From contig UCBZ01000014.1 in NCBI GenBank assembly GCA_900470775.1, positions 32,286 to 96,285 of the forward strand: a stretch of 64,000 nucleotides of DNA, written 5' to 3'. Below are positions 26,014 through 33,946 of the stretch, piece by piece. Below the pieces are notes generated by a model. The model had not been told where the DNA came from. It saw only the letters and a list, made by a program, of their open reading frames with translations, and did not search any database. Position 1 is the first letter of the stretch. Every line of letters begins with the position of its first letter. The DNA comes from Hyphomicrobiales bacterium. GTDB lineage: Bacteria; Pseudomonadota; Alphaproteobacteria; Rhizobiales; Beijerinckiaceae. Both the position numbers and the translations under genes were made by a program.

Positions 26014-28596
26014 CTACTCGGCCGCACGGATGAAGCTCTCGCCGTTCTCGCCAGTGACGCGCTCGCCGAGCCGGTCGACGTCGAGCAGCATCAGCATGCC
26101 CGCCGATTCGCCCCGCGCGTCACGCGCCGCGACGACGCCGAGCGCCGGCACGCCGGTCTTGGCCGTGAGATCGCGCAGCGGCTGCAATTCGGACGCCGCG
26201 ATCTCGGGGATCAGGCCGAGCGCATCGACGACCAGCCCCAGCGTCCGGCCGGCGGCGCGGACGATGACGATCTGCTGTTCCTCTGAGGAGGCGTCGGGAA
26301 TGCCAAGCAGGCGCGCCAGGCGCAGCACCGGCACAGGCTGGCCATGATGCAGCTTGTAGCCGGCGAGCAGCCCGTCGCCGGCCTGGCGTGCCGAGGGCTT
26401 CAGGCCGACGATGTCGACCGCCTCGACGACGTCCCGAGCCTTCACGCCGAGCCAGTGCCGGCCGATATGGAAGCTCGCGACCTCGAAGGCCTCGACGCCA
26501 TCGGCAGGCTTGTGCGCTGCGAGCGTACCGCGCCCTGCCCCGCCCGCCGCCGGCCTCGCGAGCGCGCCGGTCGCGACGGCGCCCAGAGGTACGGCGCAGA
26601 GCGCCACGACATCGGCGCGGTGTCCGTCGCTGGTCTTGTACTCGCGATAGCCCTTCGAGAGCGCCGCGCCGACGGCCATGTGCTTGCCCTCGAAGCTGCG
26701 GATGCAGGCGAGGTCGCCGTCGCGGTCGAGGCTCGCAGGATCGACCGGCAGTGGCGTTTCCGAGCCGATCGGGAAGCGCGGATCGCTCGAGGCGATCACG
26801 CGGTCGTCGCTGCCGACCAGCACCGCGAAGGCGCCCGGCAAGGGCGCGCCATCCTCGTTGGTCGGCAGGGAATCGGCCAGAATCGCCGCGAATTGCGGGG
26901 TCGAGTCGAAGACGATCGCGATGCCGCCGAGAGGCTTGCCGCCGGCCGGAGATTGCACCGCCGCCGTGTAGACCAGCGTCGCGGCGTCATCATAGAGCCC
27001 GGTCGGCTCGAAGGCGGAGACCGCGTAGTGCTGGCCGGAGCGCAGCGCCAGCGTGCGGGCCACCCATTCGGCGTCGAGCACCTGGCCGACGAGATGCGCC
27101 TGCGAGGGCTGGGAGACGGCGGTCACCACGCCTTGCGCGTCAAACAGGATGAGATTGCTGTAGACGGTGTAGAGCGCGTTGATGGTGGCGAGGATCTCGC
27201 CGCAGGAACGGTTGCCCTCCGGCGTCGGCGCGGCGAGCACGCGCGCGAAGGTTGCATTCAGCGCCCACCAGCGGCAGTCATTGGCGCGCTCGTAGAGATT
27301 GCGGTCCATCACGTCGATGGCGAAGGCGGCGCGCGAGCGGCACTTTTCCATGATCGCCGCGACGACCGTGCGGTGGAGATCCCCGATCGAGGCGTCGCAC
27401 ACGGCCTGCGTCTTGCGGCCGGCGCTCGATATCTCCCAGAGCAGGATCTTCGAAAAGGCCGCATTGGCAGCTGTCGAGCCCGCCTGGCGGATCGAGCCGT
27501 TCCAGACGGAGCGGTTGAGATCGCCCTGGATCGCCGCCGCCTGGCGGGAAACTCCGCGCAATTCGGCGGAGAACAGGCCGGCCTGGCTCGTCACGGCCGC
27601 GAGCAGATCCTCGCCGATGCCCTTGCTGAGCTCGCCCTCGTCCTGATCGAACGCCGCATCCAGCGGGATCAGGCCGAGCCCGATCCAGCCCGGGCCCATA
27701 TAGCCCTGATAGCCGGCGCTGCGGCAGGCCATGGCGAGATATTGCCGCCCGCCGAGCTTGATGATCGGATCGCGGCCCTGCAGCGCCGAGGGCGACAGCT
27801 TCAGCCCCGCCGGAAGCTGGATCCCACAGGAGCCGGCGACGACGTCTCCCTCCGGCGATACGCAGCCCAGCACGGTCCAGTCATGCTCCGGCAGGAGCTT
27901 GCGGAAGATGCCTTCCATCTCGTCGGCCAGGCGGAAGACCAGAACGAGCACGCCGAGCGGGCGCCGGCTGGCATCCTCGACCCGCCAGGCATAGACCAGT
28001 GCCTGTTCGTCCGAGACGAAATCCAGCACGCCGTAATGCTCGACATAGGCGCCGCTCGAGCTCAGAGCCTCGTCGATGATCGCGTGGCGCGCCGTCTTGG
28101 CCTCATGCGGTGCGAGTCTGGCGCGGATCGCGCCCTCGCGATCGATCAGCACGATGTCGGAATAAACCGAGTATTTCGCGACATAGTCGCGGAAGCGGGC
28201 CTCGATCGCCGCGCGCGCCTCGGCTGAGGGGCTGGCCTCGAGCATCTCGCGGATATCGGTATCGGCGGCGAGGAAGCCGATATCGGCCGTGCGCTCGAAC
28301 AGGTTGCGGACCAGGACGTCGATGGTGTTCTGCGCCTTGATGCGCAGGTCGGTCATGACCTTGTCGCGGGTTTCCTTGGCGAGATGGCCGAGCAGGCTCG
28401 CAGTCAGCTCCTCGAAGGCCGAGCGCGTGCCCGACATTTCGGTGGCGTTGCCGGACAGCTGCCCGAGCAGGGTCAGCGTATCCCAGGACGCCTGGAGGCG
28501 ATCGAAGACCTGGCGATAATCGTCGATCGCCCGCATGTGCCGGATCAGGCCCGCAAGCGCCGGGTCGATCGCAATCCCCTTGTGCAGAGTCTGCAA
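26014..28596 (-). CDS. Soluble double-Cache sensor with C-terminal CheW domain
   Basis: The 860-aa protein has two related sensor modules. RNLFERTADIGFLA opens the first (about residues 96-330) and DRNLYERANDCRWWA opens the second (about 448-660). A CheW domain follows at about 710-850 (FHIGRHWLGVKARDVVEAVD). There is no signal peptide or membrane helix, so it should be a cytoplasmic ligand sensor feeding a CheA kinase complex. The annotated start is TTG 28596, but coding-like sequence continues in frame upstream to about 28677. There GGTGGAGG (28678-28685) sits at ideal distance from a CTT codon, not a start codon. A lost base near 28670 or a sequencing error may hide the true start. Confidence 0.75.
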   Translation of the reverse strand: MQTLHKGIAIDPALAGLIRHMRAIDDYRQVFDRLQASWDTLTLLGQLSGNATEMSGTRSAFEELTASLLGHLAKETRDKVMTDLRIKAQNTIDVLVRNLFERTADIGFLAADTDIREMLEASPSAEARAAIEARFRDYVAKYSVYSDIVLIDREGAIRARLAPHEAKTARHAIIDEALSSSGAYVEHYGVLDFVSDEQALVYAWRVEDASRRPLGVLVLVFRLADEMEGIFRKLLPEHDWTVLGCVSPEGDVVAGSCGIQLPAGLKLSPSALQGRDPIIKLGGRQYLAMACRSAGYQGYMGPGWIGLGLIPLDAAFDQDEGELSKGIGEDLLAAVTSQAGLFSAELRGVSRQAAAIQGDLNRSVWNGSIRQAGSTAANAAFSKILLWEISSAGRKTQAVCDASIGDLHRTVVAAIMEKCRSRAAFAIDVMDRNLYERANDCRWWALNATFARVLAAPTPEGNRSCGEILATINALYTVYSNLILFDAQGVVTAVSQPSQAHLVGQVLDAEWVARTLALRSGQHYAVSAFEPTGLYDDAATLVYTAAVQSPAGGKPLGGIAIVFDSTPQFAAILADSLPTNEDGAPLPGAFAVLVGSDDRVIASSDPRFPIGSETPLPVDPASLDRDGDLACIRSFEGKHMAVGAALSKGYREYKTSDGHRADVVALCAVPLGAVATGALARPAAGGAGRGTLAAHKPADGVEAFEVASFHIGRHWLGVKARDVVEAVDIVGLKPSARQAGDGLLAGYKLHHGQPVPVLRLARLLGIPDASSEEQQIVIVRAAGRTLGLVVDALGLIPEIAASELQPLRDLTAKTGVPALGVVAARDARGESAGMLMLLDVDRLGERVTGENGESFIRAAE

Positions 28597-28954
28597 GTCC
28601 TGGGTGCTCTCTATCAGGCCGACGCCCGCTCGGAGGGTGCCAGGCGGGCGACTGAAAAGGACGACGTCAAGGAAGCGCCTCCACCTTGGAACAGACCATC
28701 AACCGGGCTGATTCGCACCGGGTCAGTGGTTCGAGATTCGCATAAATTTGCAGCAAATGCAGCGTTCATCCCCAGCATCCAAAGCGGCTCGACCGTCCCG
28801 GCGACATCAGGCGCGAGATGAACGCCGTCACGGCCGCGTTTCGCGCCTGCGGGAGAAGGCGGAACCGTCCGATGCGAAGTGTTCCATATGTTTCATTTTA
28901 TGAATTAGGAGATATCTGTTTCATACGCGTGCGATTTCCGTTATTGATGAAGCC
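28597..28954. promoter_or_regulatory. Divergent control region with candidate operators for the RpiR regulator
   Basis: Nearest the regulator gene, TGTTTCAT occurs twice as a direct repeat (28889-28896 and 28917-28924, 28 bases apart). The first copy is part of an inverted repeat TTCAT-TTT-ATGAA (28892-28904). This AT-rich stretch stands out from its GC-rich surroundings and is a plausible operator/promoter. A perfect 13-base palindrome ATTTGC-A-GCAAAT lies at 28746-28758. The segment 28597-28677 reads as an in-frame extension of the Cache-CheW protein. Confidence 0.5.
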
Positions 28955-29848
28955 ATGGATCAAAAGGACGTCGTCGCAGCGCTGGACGCGCAATTCGAGA
29001 GGCTGCCGACGCAGTTGCGGGCGGTCGCACGCTGGGTGCTCGACCATCCCGCCGATGTCGCCCTGCTGGCCACCCGTGAACAGGCGCGGCGCGCCGGCCT
29101 GGCGCCTGCGACCTTCACGCGGCTGGCGCAGCGGCTCGGGCTTTCCGGATATGACGCCTTGCGAACGGCCTATGCGGCCTCGCTGCGCCAGCGCCCCGAC
29201 GGCTTCGCCAACCGCGCCACTGAATTGCTGGTGCGCCATGGCGAGGAAGGCGACAGCGCCATCGCGCAGGACATGTTCGCGGCGCTGGCCGAGCATATCC
29301 GCGCGCTGCGCGAACCCGACTGCGTGGCGCGGCTCGAACGCGCTGCCGCGAGGCTGGCGGATGCGCGCAGCGTCTTCTGCTTCGGCCTGCGCTCGGCCTT
29401 TCCGGCGGTTTATATGCTCGACTATATCCGGGCGCTGATCGGCGCGGATTCGACGCTCGCCGATGGCGCCGGCGGGCGCGGCATCGATGCCTTGCGCCGA
29501 ATCGGGCCGGGCGACGTACTCTTCGTCGTCTCCGTGTCACCCTATACGCGGCTCACCGTCCAGGCCGCGTCTTACGCCCGCGACAGGGGCGCGGCGATCG
29601 TCGCCCTGACCGACAGCGTGCATTCGCCGCTGGCCGCACTCGCCGACGAACTCGTGCTGGTGCGCACCGAGACGCCCTCCTTCTTCCACACGATGACGCC
29701 GGCCTTCGCGGCGGTCGAATGCCTCGCGGCGCTGATGACGGCGCGGCGCGGCCAGCCGGCGCTCGACGCCATCGCCGCATCCGAGGCCCAGCTCGACGCC
29801 TTCTCGACCTTCGAAAGCCCGCGCCGCACGAAACGGAGATCCGCATGA
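28955..29848 (+). CDS. RpiR/MurR family transcriptional regulator (HTH + SIS)
   Basis: The 297-aa protein has an N-terminal RpiR helix-turn-helix domain (1-77, ATREQARRAGLAPATFTRLA) and a SIS sugar-phosphate-binding-like domain (about 125-255). The ligand could be a sugar phosphate or, given the neighbours, an amino compound or its product. The stop overlaps the start of the aminotransferase gene by four bases (ATGA), so regulator and enzyme are translationally coupled. It probably controls its own operon through repeats just upstream. Confidence 0.88.
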   Translation: MDQKDVVAALDAQFERLPTQLRAVARWVLDHPADVALLATREQARRAGLAPATFTRLAQRLGLSGYDALRTAYAASLRQRPDGFANRATELLVRHGEEGDSAIAQDMFAALAEHIRALREPDCVARLERAAARLADARSVFCFGLRSAFPAVYMLDYIRALIGADSTLADGAGGRGIDALRRIGPGDVLFVVSVSPYTRLTVQAASYARDRGAAIVALTDSVHSPLAALADELVLVRTETPSFFHTMTPAFAAVECLAALMTARRGQPALDAIAASEAQLDAFSTFESPRRTKRRSA

Positions 29849-31176
29849 GCCATCTGCTTCACCGCAGCTTGAACGGCAGCTACCCCGTCGCCGTCGGTGG
29901 CAAGGGCGTCACCCTGATCGACGCCGAGGGCCGGAGCTATATCGACGCCAGCGGCGGGGCGGCCGTGTCCTGCCTCGGCCATGGCCATCCCGATATCCTG
30001 GCCGCGATGCACGCCCAGATCGACAAGCTGGCCTACGCCCATACCAGCTTCTTCACCTCGGACCCCGCCGAGGAGCTGGCCGACCACCTGATCGCCCGCG
30101 CGCCGAAGGGGCTGAGCAACGTCTTCGTCTGCAGCAGCGGCTCGGAAGCGATCGAGGCCTGCCTGAAGCTGGCGCGGCATTATTTCGTCGAGACCGGCGA
30201 GACGCGCCGGACCAACTTCATCTCGCGCCGGCAGAGCTATCACGGCATCACAGTCGGGGCGCTCTCGGTCGGCGGGCGGATGAAGGACCGCGCGCCGTTC
30301 AAGGAGATGCTGCTCGCCGGCCACCATATCGCGCCCTGCCATGCCTATCGCGGCCAACACGCGGACGAGACGCCGGAAGCCTATGGGCTGCGCATGGCCG
30401 ACGAGCTGGAGGCCAAGATCCTCGAACTCGGCCCCGACACCGTCGCAGCCTTCGTCGCCGAGACGGTGGTCGGCGCGACGCTGGGGGCCTCGCCGCCGGC
30501 GCCCGGCTATTTCAGGCGCATCCGCGAGATCTGCGACCGCCACGGCGTGCTGCTGATCCTCGACGAGGTGATGTGCGGCATGGGCCGGACCGGGACGCTG
30601 CATGCCTGCGAGCAGGAGGGCATCGCGCCCGACCTGATGGCCATCGCCAAGGGGCTGGGCGCCGGCTATGCGCCGATCGGCGCGATGCTGGCCTCGGGCA
30701 AGATCGTCGAGGCGATCAGGCAGCGCTCGGGCGCCTTTCCGCACAGCCAGACCTATAACGGCCATCCGCTGGCGTGTGCGACCGCGCTCGCCGTGCAGAA
30801 GGTCATCGAGCGCGACGATTTGCTCGCCGATGTGCGGCTGCAGGGGGCCCATCTCGAACGCCGGCTGAAGGAGCGCTTCGGCAACCACCACCATGTCGGG
30901 GACGTGCGCGGGCGCGGCCATTTCTGGGGTATCGAAATCGTCGCCGACCGCGCCTCCAAGACGCCCTTCGAGGCCGGGCTGAAGCTCAACGCCAGGGTGA
31001 AGCAGGCGGCGATGGCACGCGGGCTCCTGGTCTATCCTATGGGAGGAACGGCCGACGGCGTCTCCGGCGACCATGTGCTGCTGGCGCCCCCCTTCATCGC
31101 GGATGCCGCGGTGATGGACACGATCGTCGAACGGCTCGGAGAAGCCGTCGATACCGCGATCGCGGATGCGCGCTAG
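29845..31176 (+). CDS. Class III pyridoxal-phosphate aminotransferase
   Basis: The 443-aa fold-type I enzyme has the SGSEA phosphate loop at 98-102, the DEV aspartate at 240 that holds the PLP ring nitrogen, and the PLP lysine in MAIAKGLGAGYAP (K269). It belongs to the omega-amino acid/amine transaminase group (4-aminobutyrate or taurine-pyruvate type), and the amino donor is not predictable. The start is ATG 29845. It is coupled to an RpiR regulator and followed after 42 bases by an amino-acid binding protein gene, suggesting uptake and deamination of one compound. Confidence 0.88.
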   Translation: MSHLLHRSLNGSYPVAVGGKGVTLIDAEGRSYIDASGGAAVSCLGHGHPDILAAMHAQIDKLAYAHTSFFTSDPAEELADHLIARAPKGLSNVFVCSSGSEAIEACLKLARHYFVETGETRRTNFISRRQSYHGITVGALSVGGRMKDRAPFKEMLLAGHHIAPCHAYRGQHADETPEAYGLRMADELEAKILELGPDTVAAFVAETVVGATLGASPPAPGYFRRIREICDRHGVLLILDEVMCGMGRTGTLHACEQEGIAPDLMAIAKGLGAGYAPIGAMLASGKIVEAIRQRSGAFPHSQTYNGHPLACATALAVQKVIERDDLLADVRLQGAHLERRLKERFGNHHHVGDVRGRGHFWGIEIVADRASKTPFEAGLKLNARVKQAAMARGLLVYPMGGTADGVSGDHVLLAPPFIADAAVMDTIVERLGEAVDTAIADAR

Positions 31177-31218
31177 CGCGCCGCGAACCATCTCAAAATC
31201 AAAAACAGGGGACTATCC

Positions 31219-32247
31219 ATGACATCGAAACATTGGCTGACCGGCCTTTGCCTGAGCCTCACTGCCACGGCATTCGCCAGCGGAGCCCACGCCCAGACCT
31301 CGACGCTCGACCGCGTCAAGGCGCGTGGCGAACTGATCTGCGGCAACCACATCGCCCTGCCCGGCTTCGGCCTGCAAGGCCCCGATGGCCGCTGGGATGG
31401 GCTCGATATCGACCTGTGCCGCGCCGTGGCGTCGGCGATCTTCAACGATCCCAACAAGATCAAGTTCGTGCCGACGACGCCGCAGATGCGCTTCGTCGTG
31501 GTGCAGTCCGGTGAGGTCGACATGCTCGCCCGCAACGCCACCTACACGATGTCGCGCGACACGACGGCCGGCATGGCCTGGCCGATCATCAACTATTTCG
31601 ACGGCCAAGGCTTCATGGTGAAGAAATCGCTCGGCGTCACCGAGGCGAAGGGGCTGAACGGCGCCTCGATCTGCGTGACGCAGGGCACCACCACCGAACT
31701 CAACCTCGCCGACTTCTTCCGCGCCAACAAACTCAAATACGAGATCATCGGCTTCTCCACCAATGAGGAAGGCGTCAAGGCGCTGGAGGCAGGCCGCTGC
31801 GACGCCTTCACCACCGACTCTTCGGGACTGGCGGCCGAGCGCCTGAAATTCGCCAAGCCGGACGATTTCACCATCCTGCCCACCCTGATCTCGCGCGAGC
31901 CGCTCGGACCTGCCGTCAAGCGCGGCGACGAGAGCTGGTTCACCCTGGTGAAATGGGCCCATTACGCCATGCTCAACGCCGAGGAATTCGGCATGACCAA
32001 GGCCAATGTCGACGAGATGCTGAAGTCACCTAACCCCGAGATCAAGCGCCTGCTCGGCGTCGAGGGCAAGTTCGGCGAGGGCCTCGGCCTGAGCAATGAC
32101 TGGGCCTATCGCATCATCAAGCATGTCGGCAATTACGGCGAAAGCTTCGAACGCAATGTCGGCATGGGCTCACGCCTGCAGCTCAAGCGCGGGCTGAACG
32201 CACTCGCCTCGCAGGGCGGGCTGCAATACCCGCATCCGATCCGGTAG
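31219..32247 (+). CDS. Amino acid ABC transporter substrate-binding protein (AapJ/BztA type)
   Basis: The 342-aa periplasmic protein has a signal peptide ending GAHA (about 25) and the general L-amino acid binding-protein pattern: LDRVKARGELICGN, DGRWDGLDIDLCRAVA, ARNATYTMSRDT and CVTQGTTTELNLADFF. AapJ and BztA bind a broad range of L-amino acids. No permease or ATPase genes are nearby, so this is an orphan subunit that may use a distant Aap transporter. It follows the aminotransferase gene and ends at a repeat element that forms a hairpin. Confidence 0.87.
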   Translation: MTSKHWLTGLCLSLTATAFASGAHAQTSTLDRVKARGELICGNHIALPGFGLQGPDGRWDGLDIDLCRAVASAIFNDPNKIKFVPTTPQMRFVVVQSGEVDMLARNATYTMSRDTTAGMAWPIINYFDGQGFMVKKSLGVTEAKGLNGASICVTQGTTTELNLADFFRANKLKYEIIGFSTNEEGVKALEAGRCDAFTTDSSGLAAERLKFAKPDDFTILPTLISREPLGPAVKRGDESWFTLVKWAHYAMLNAEEFGMTKANVDEMLKSPNPEIKRLLGVEGKFGEGLGLSNDWAYRIIKHVGNYGESFERNVGMGSRLQLKRGLNALASQGGLQYPHPIR

Positions 32248-32255
32248 GCGCTCCG

Positions 32256-32414
32256 GAGAACCCCTCTCCTGTAAGGAGAGGGGCAGGGGTAAGGTGAAGG
32301 ACGCTGGGCCAGTGAAACGCCAACCCGACCGCACGCCGCGGACCGGTTTTCGCATCATACGGTGAAGGGCCGACCCCTCACCCTGCCCTCTCCCTCCGGG
32401 AGAGGGTTCCTCGC
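32256..32414. repeat. Composite palindromic repeat, family B, copy 1
   Basis: Two modules are seen. One has the hairpin CCCCTCTCCT-GTA-AGGAGAGGGG (32261-32283). The other has CCCTCTCCC-TCC-GGGAGAGGG (32386-32406) within GACCCCTCACCCTGCCCTC. A matching two-module element lies at 57261-57420 and a single module at 63911-63960. It sits between two convergent genes and may serve both as transcription end. Confidence 0.82.
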
Positions 32415-32430
32415 GCCTCGTCGTCCGACG

Positions 32431-33168
32431 TCAGATGCGCTCGATCCGCGTCAGCGCCTCGAAGTGCTTCTCCGACTGGTGCACCAGCACCTGGCGCCAT
32501 TCGCGCGCGGTGGCCTCGATCTCCTGCTGCGGGATCAGCTTCAGCGGCTTGCCGGTGGACATGGCCAGGACCTGCTGACGGCAGGCACGCTCCAGGAAAT
32601 AGAGATCGTCGAAGGCGACCGCGACGGAGGGCCCGCCGATGGTGACGCCGTGATGGGCGAGGAAGACGATGTCGGCACCGCCATCGGTTTTGCCCTTGCT
32701 CGCCGCGACGATGGCCTCGCCCTCGTTCTCGTCGAGCGCCAGCCCGCCGAAATGGTCGACATAGAGCGTGCGGCCATGGAAGCGGCAGGCGGTCTGGTGC
32801 GCCATCTCCAGCCGGCCGCCCTCGACCATGGTGAGCGCGGTCGCATAGGGCATGTGGACATGCAGCACCGCGACATGGCGCGGATTGGCCTTGTGGGCAG
32901 CGACATGGATGTTGCGGGCGGTGGCCTCGACCTCGCCCTCGCCTTCCAGCACCTGGCCCTTGTCGTCGATCAGCAGCAGGTCGGACGGCTTCATCTCCGA
33001 CCAGTGCACGCCATAGGGATTGATCAGGTAGCGCGGCCTGCCATCGGGGCCGTCGGGCAGCGCCACCGAGAAGTGGTTGCAGATGCCCTCGTTCAACTCG
33101 AACTTCGCGGCGAGGCGCAGTGCGGCGGCGAGATCGCGGCGCTGGGTGGTGATGCTGGGCTGGGGCAT
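32431..33168 (-). CDS. Class II aldolase/adducin family protein
   Basis: The 245-aa protein has the zinc-binding pattern of class II fuculose/ribulose-phosphate aldolases: LHVHMPYATAL (H103, H105) and FLAHHGVTIGG (third His at 172-173), with the catalytic-acid region near residue 80. Members include L-fuculose-phosphate aldolase, ribulose-5-phosphate epimerase and decarboxylase-like enzymes. The actual reaction is unknown. It lies downstream of infC on the same strand with a hairpin between, and is convergent with the amino-acid binding protein gene. Confidence 0.83.
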   Translation of the reverse strand: MPQPSITTQRRDLAAALRLAAKFELNEGICNHFSVALPDGPDGRPRYLINPYGVHWSEMKPSDLLLIDDKGQVLEGEGEVEATARNIHVAAHKANPRHVAVLHVHMPYATALTMVEGGRLEMAHQTACRFHGRTLYVDHFGGLALDENEGEAIVAASKGKTDGGADIVFLAHHGVTIGGPSVAVAFDDLYFLERACRQQVLAMSTGKPLKLIPQQEIEATAREWRQVLVHQSEKHFEALTRIERI

Positions 33169-33234
33169 GGCAAAAGGGCGCTCGCGGTCGATGGATCGAA
33201 GTCAAATCCAAGCATCGCGATGCCCGACACGACA

Positions 33235-33258
33235 AGGCCCGGCGCTGGGGCCGGGCCT
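33235..33258 (-). terminator. Hairpin after infC (possible terminator)
   Basis: A perfect 9-base stem AGGCCCGGC/GCCGGGCCT with a 6-base loop lies 48 bases past the infC stop. Only a short T-stretch follows on the minus strand, so termination may be partial. Confidence 0.55.
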
Positions 33259-33305
33259 GATGCAAATCGCATGGCGATCAGCGGTCTCTCACGTCGGCGT
33301 CGCGA

Positions 33306-33848
33306 TCAGCGCGGCGCCAGGACCATGACCATCTGGCGGCCTTCGAGCTGCCAGTCGCTCTCGACCTTGGCCTGGTCGCCCAAATCGGCCTTGACGCGCT
33401 CGAGCACCTTCACGCCGAGATCCTGGTGCGCCATCTCGCGACCGCGGAAGCGCAGGGTCACCTTGACCTTGTCGCCCTCCTCGAAGAAGCCGAGCATGGC
33501 CTTCATCTTGACGTCGTAGTCATGCTTGTCGATGCCCGGACGCAGCTTGATCTCCTTGATCTCGATGGTGCGCTGCTTCTTGCGCGCCTCGGCGGCCTTC
33601 TTCTGCTCCAGGAAGCGGAAGCGTCCGTAATCGAGAATCTTGCAGACCGGCGGCTCGGAATTGGGGGCGATCTCGACGAGGTCGAGACCGGCATCCTCGG
33701 CAATCTTCAACGCCTCGAAGAACGACACCACGCCACGGTTGGCGCCGGTATCGTCAATGAGCTGGACGTCGCGGACGCCGCGGATGTCGCGGTTGGAGCG
33801 CGGGCCGTCTTTGGTCGGGGTCGGGGCAGCACGGAAAGGACGACGAAT
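33306..33848 (-). CDS. infC: Translation initiation factor IF-3
   Basis: The 180-aa IF-3 ([19 protein letters not shown] in the N domain; KIDYGRF-like [10 protein letters not shown] linker; C domain with [12 protein letters not shown]) binds the 30S subunit and proofreads start codons. The start is ATT (33846-33848), the rare AUU initiator that lets IF-3 repress its own translation, with AGGAG nine bases upstream. This gives exactly the length of the E. coli protein. No ATG or GTG is suitably placed. rpmI-rplT are not adjacent but lie 9 kb downstream on the same strand. Confidence 0.95.
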   Translation of the reverse strand: MRRPFRAAPTPTKDGPRSNRDIRGVRDVQLIDDTGANRGVVSFFEALKIAEDAGLDLVEIAPNSEPPVCKILDYGRFRFLEQKKAAEARKKQRTIEIKEIKLRPGIDKHDYDVKMKAMLGFFEEGDKVKVTLRFRGREMAHQDLGVKVLERVKADLGDQAKVESDWQLEGRQMVMVLAPR

Positions 33849-33862
33849 GGCTGTATTCTCCT
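33846..33862 (-). promoter_or_regulatory. infC translation start: AGGAG and AUU initiator
   Basis: The ribosome site AGGAGA (33857-33862) is spaced nine bases from the ATT codon at 33846-33848. In E. coli the AUU start makes infC translation sensitive to IF-3 level; the same control is inferred here. Confidence 0.85.
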
Positions 33863-33946
33863 GTGACTGGCGCTTCTGGCGCCCGTGAGCAGACACATTG
33901 CACAAAGATGCGCGTTGTCAATGGACGAGGCTGGTTTGATAGGTGG

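Noticed and set aside
26344..28227. Long plus-strand open frame (627 codons) opposite the Cache-CheW gene
   Set aside because: No recognisable motifs, Arg-rich composition, no ribosome site; the minus strand encodes clear Cache and CheW domains.
28818..29438. Alternative frame overlapping the start of the RpiR regulator gene
   Set aside because: It reads the regulator DNA out of frame; the RpiR/SIS protein in the other frame explains the sequence.
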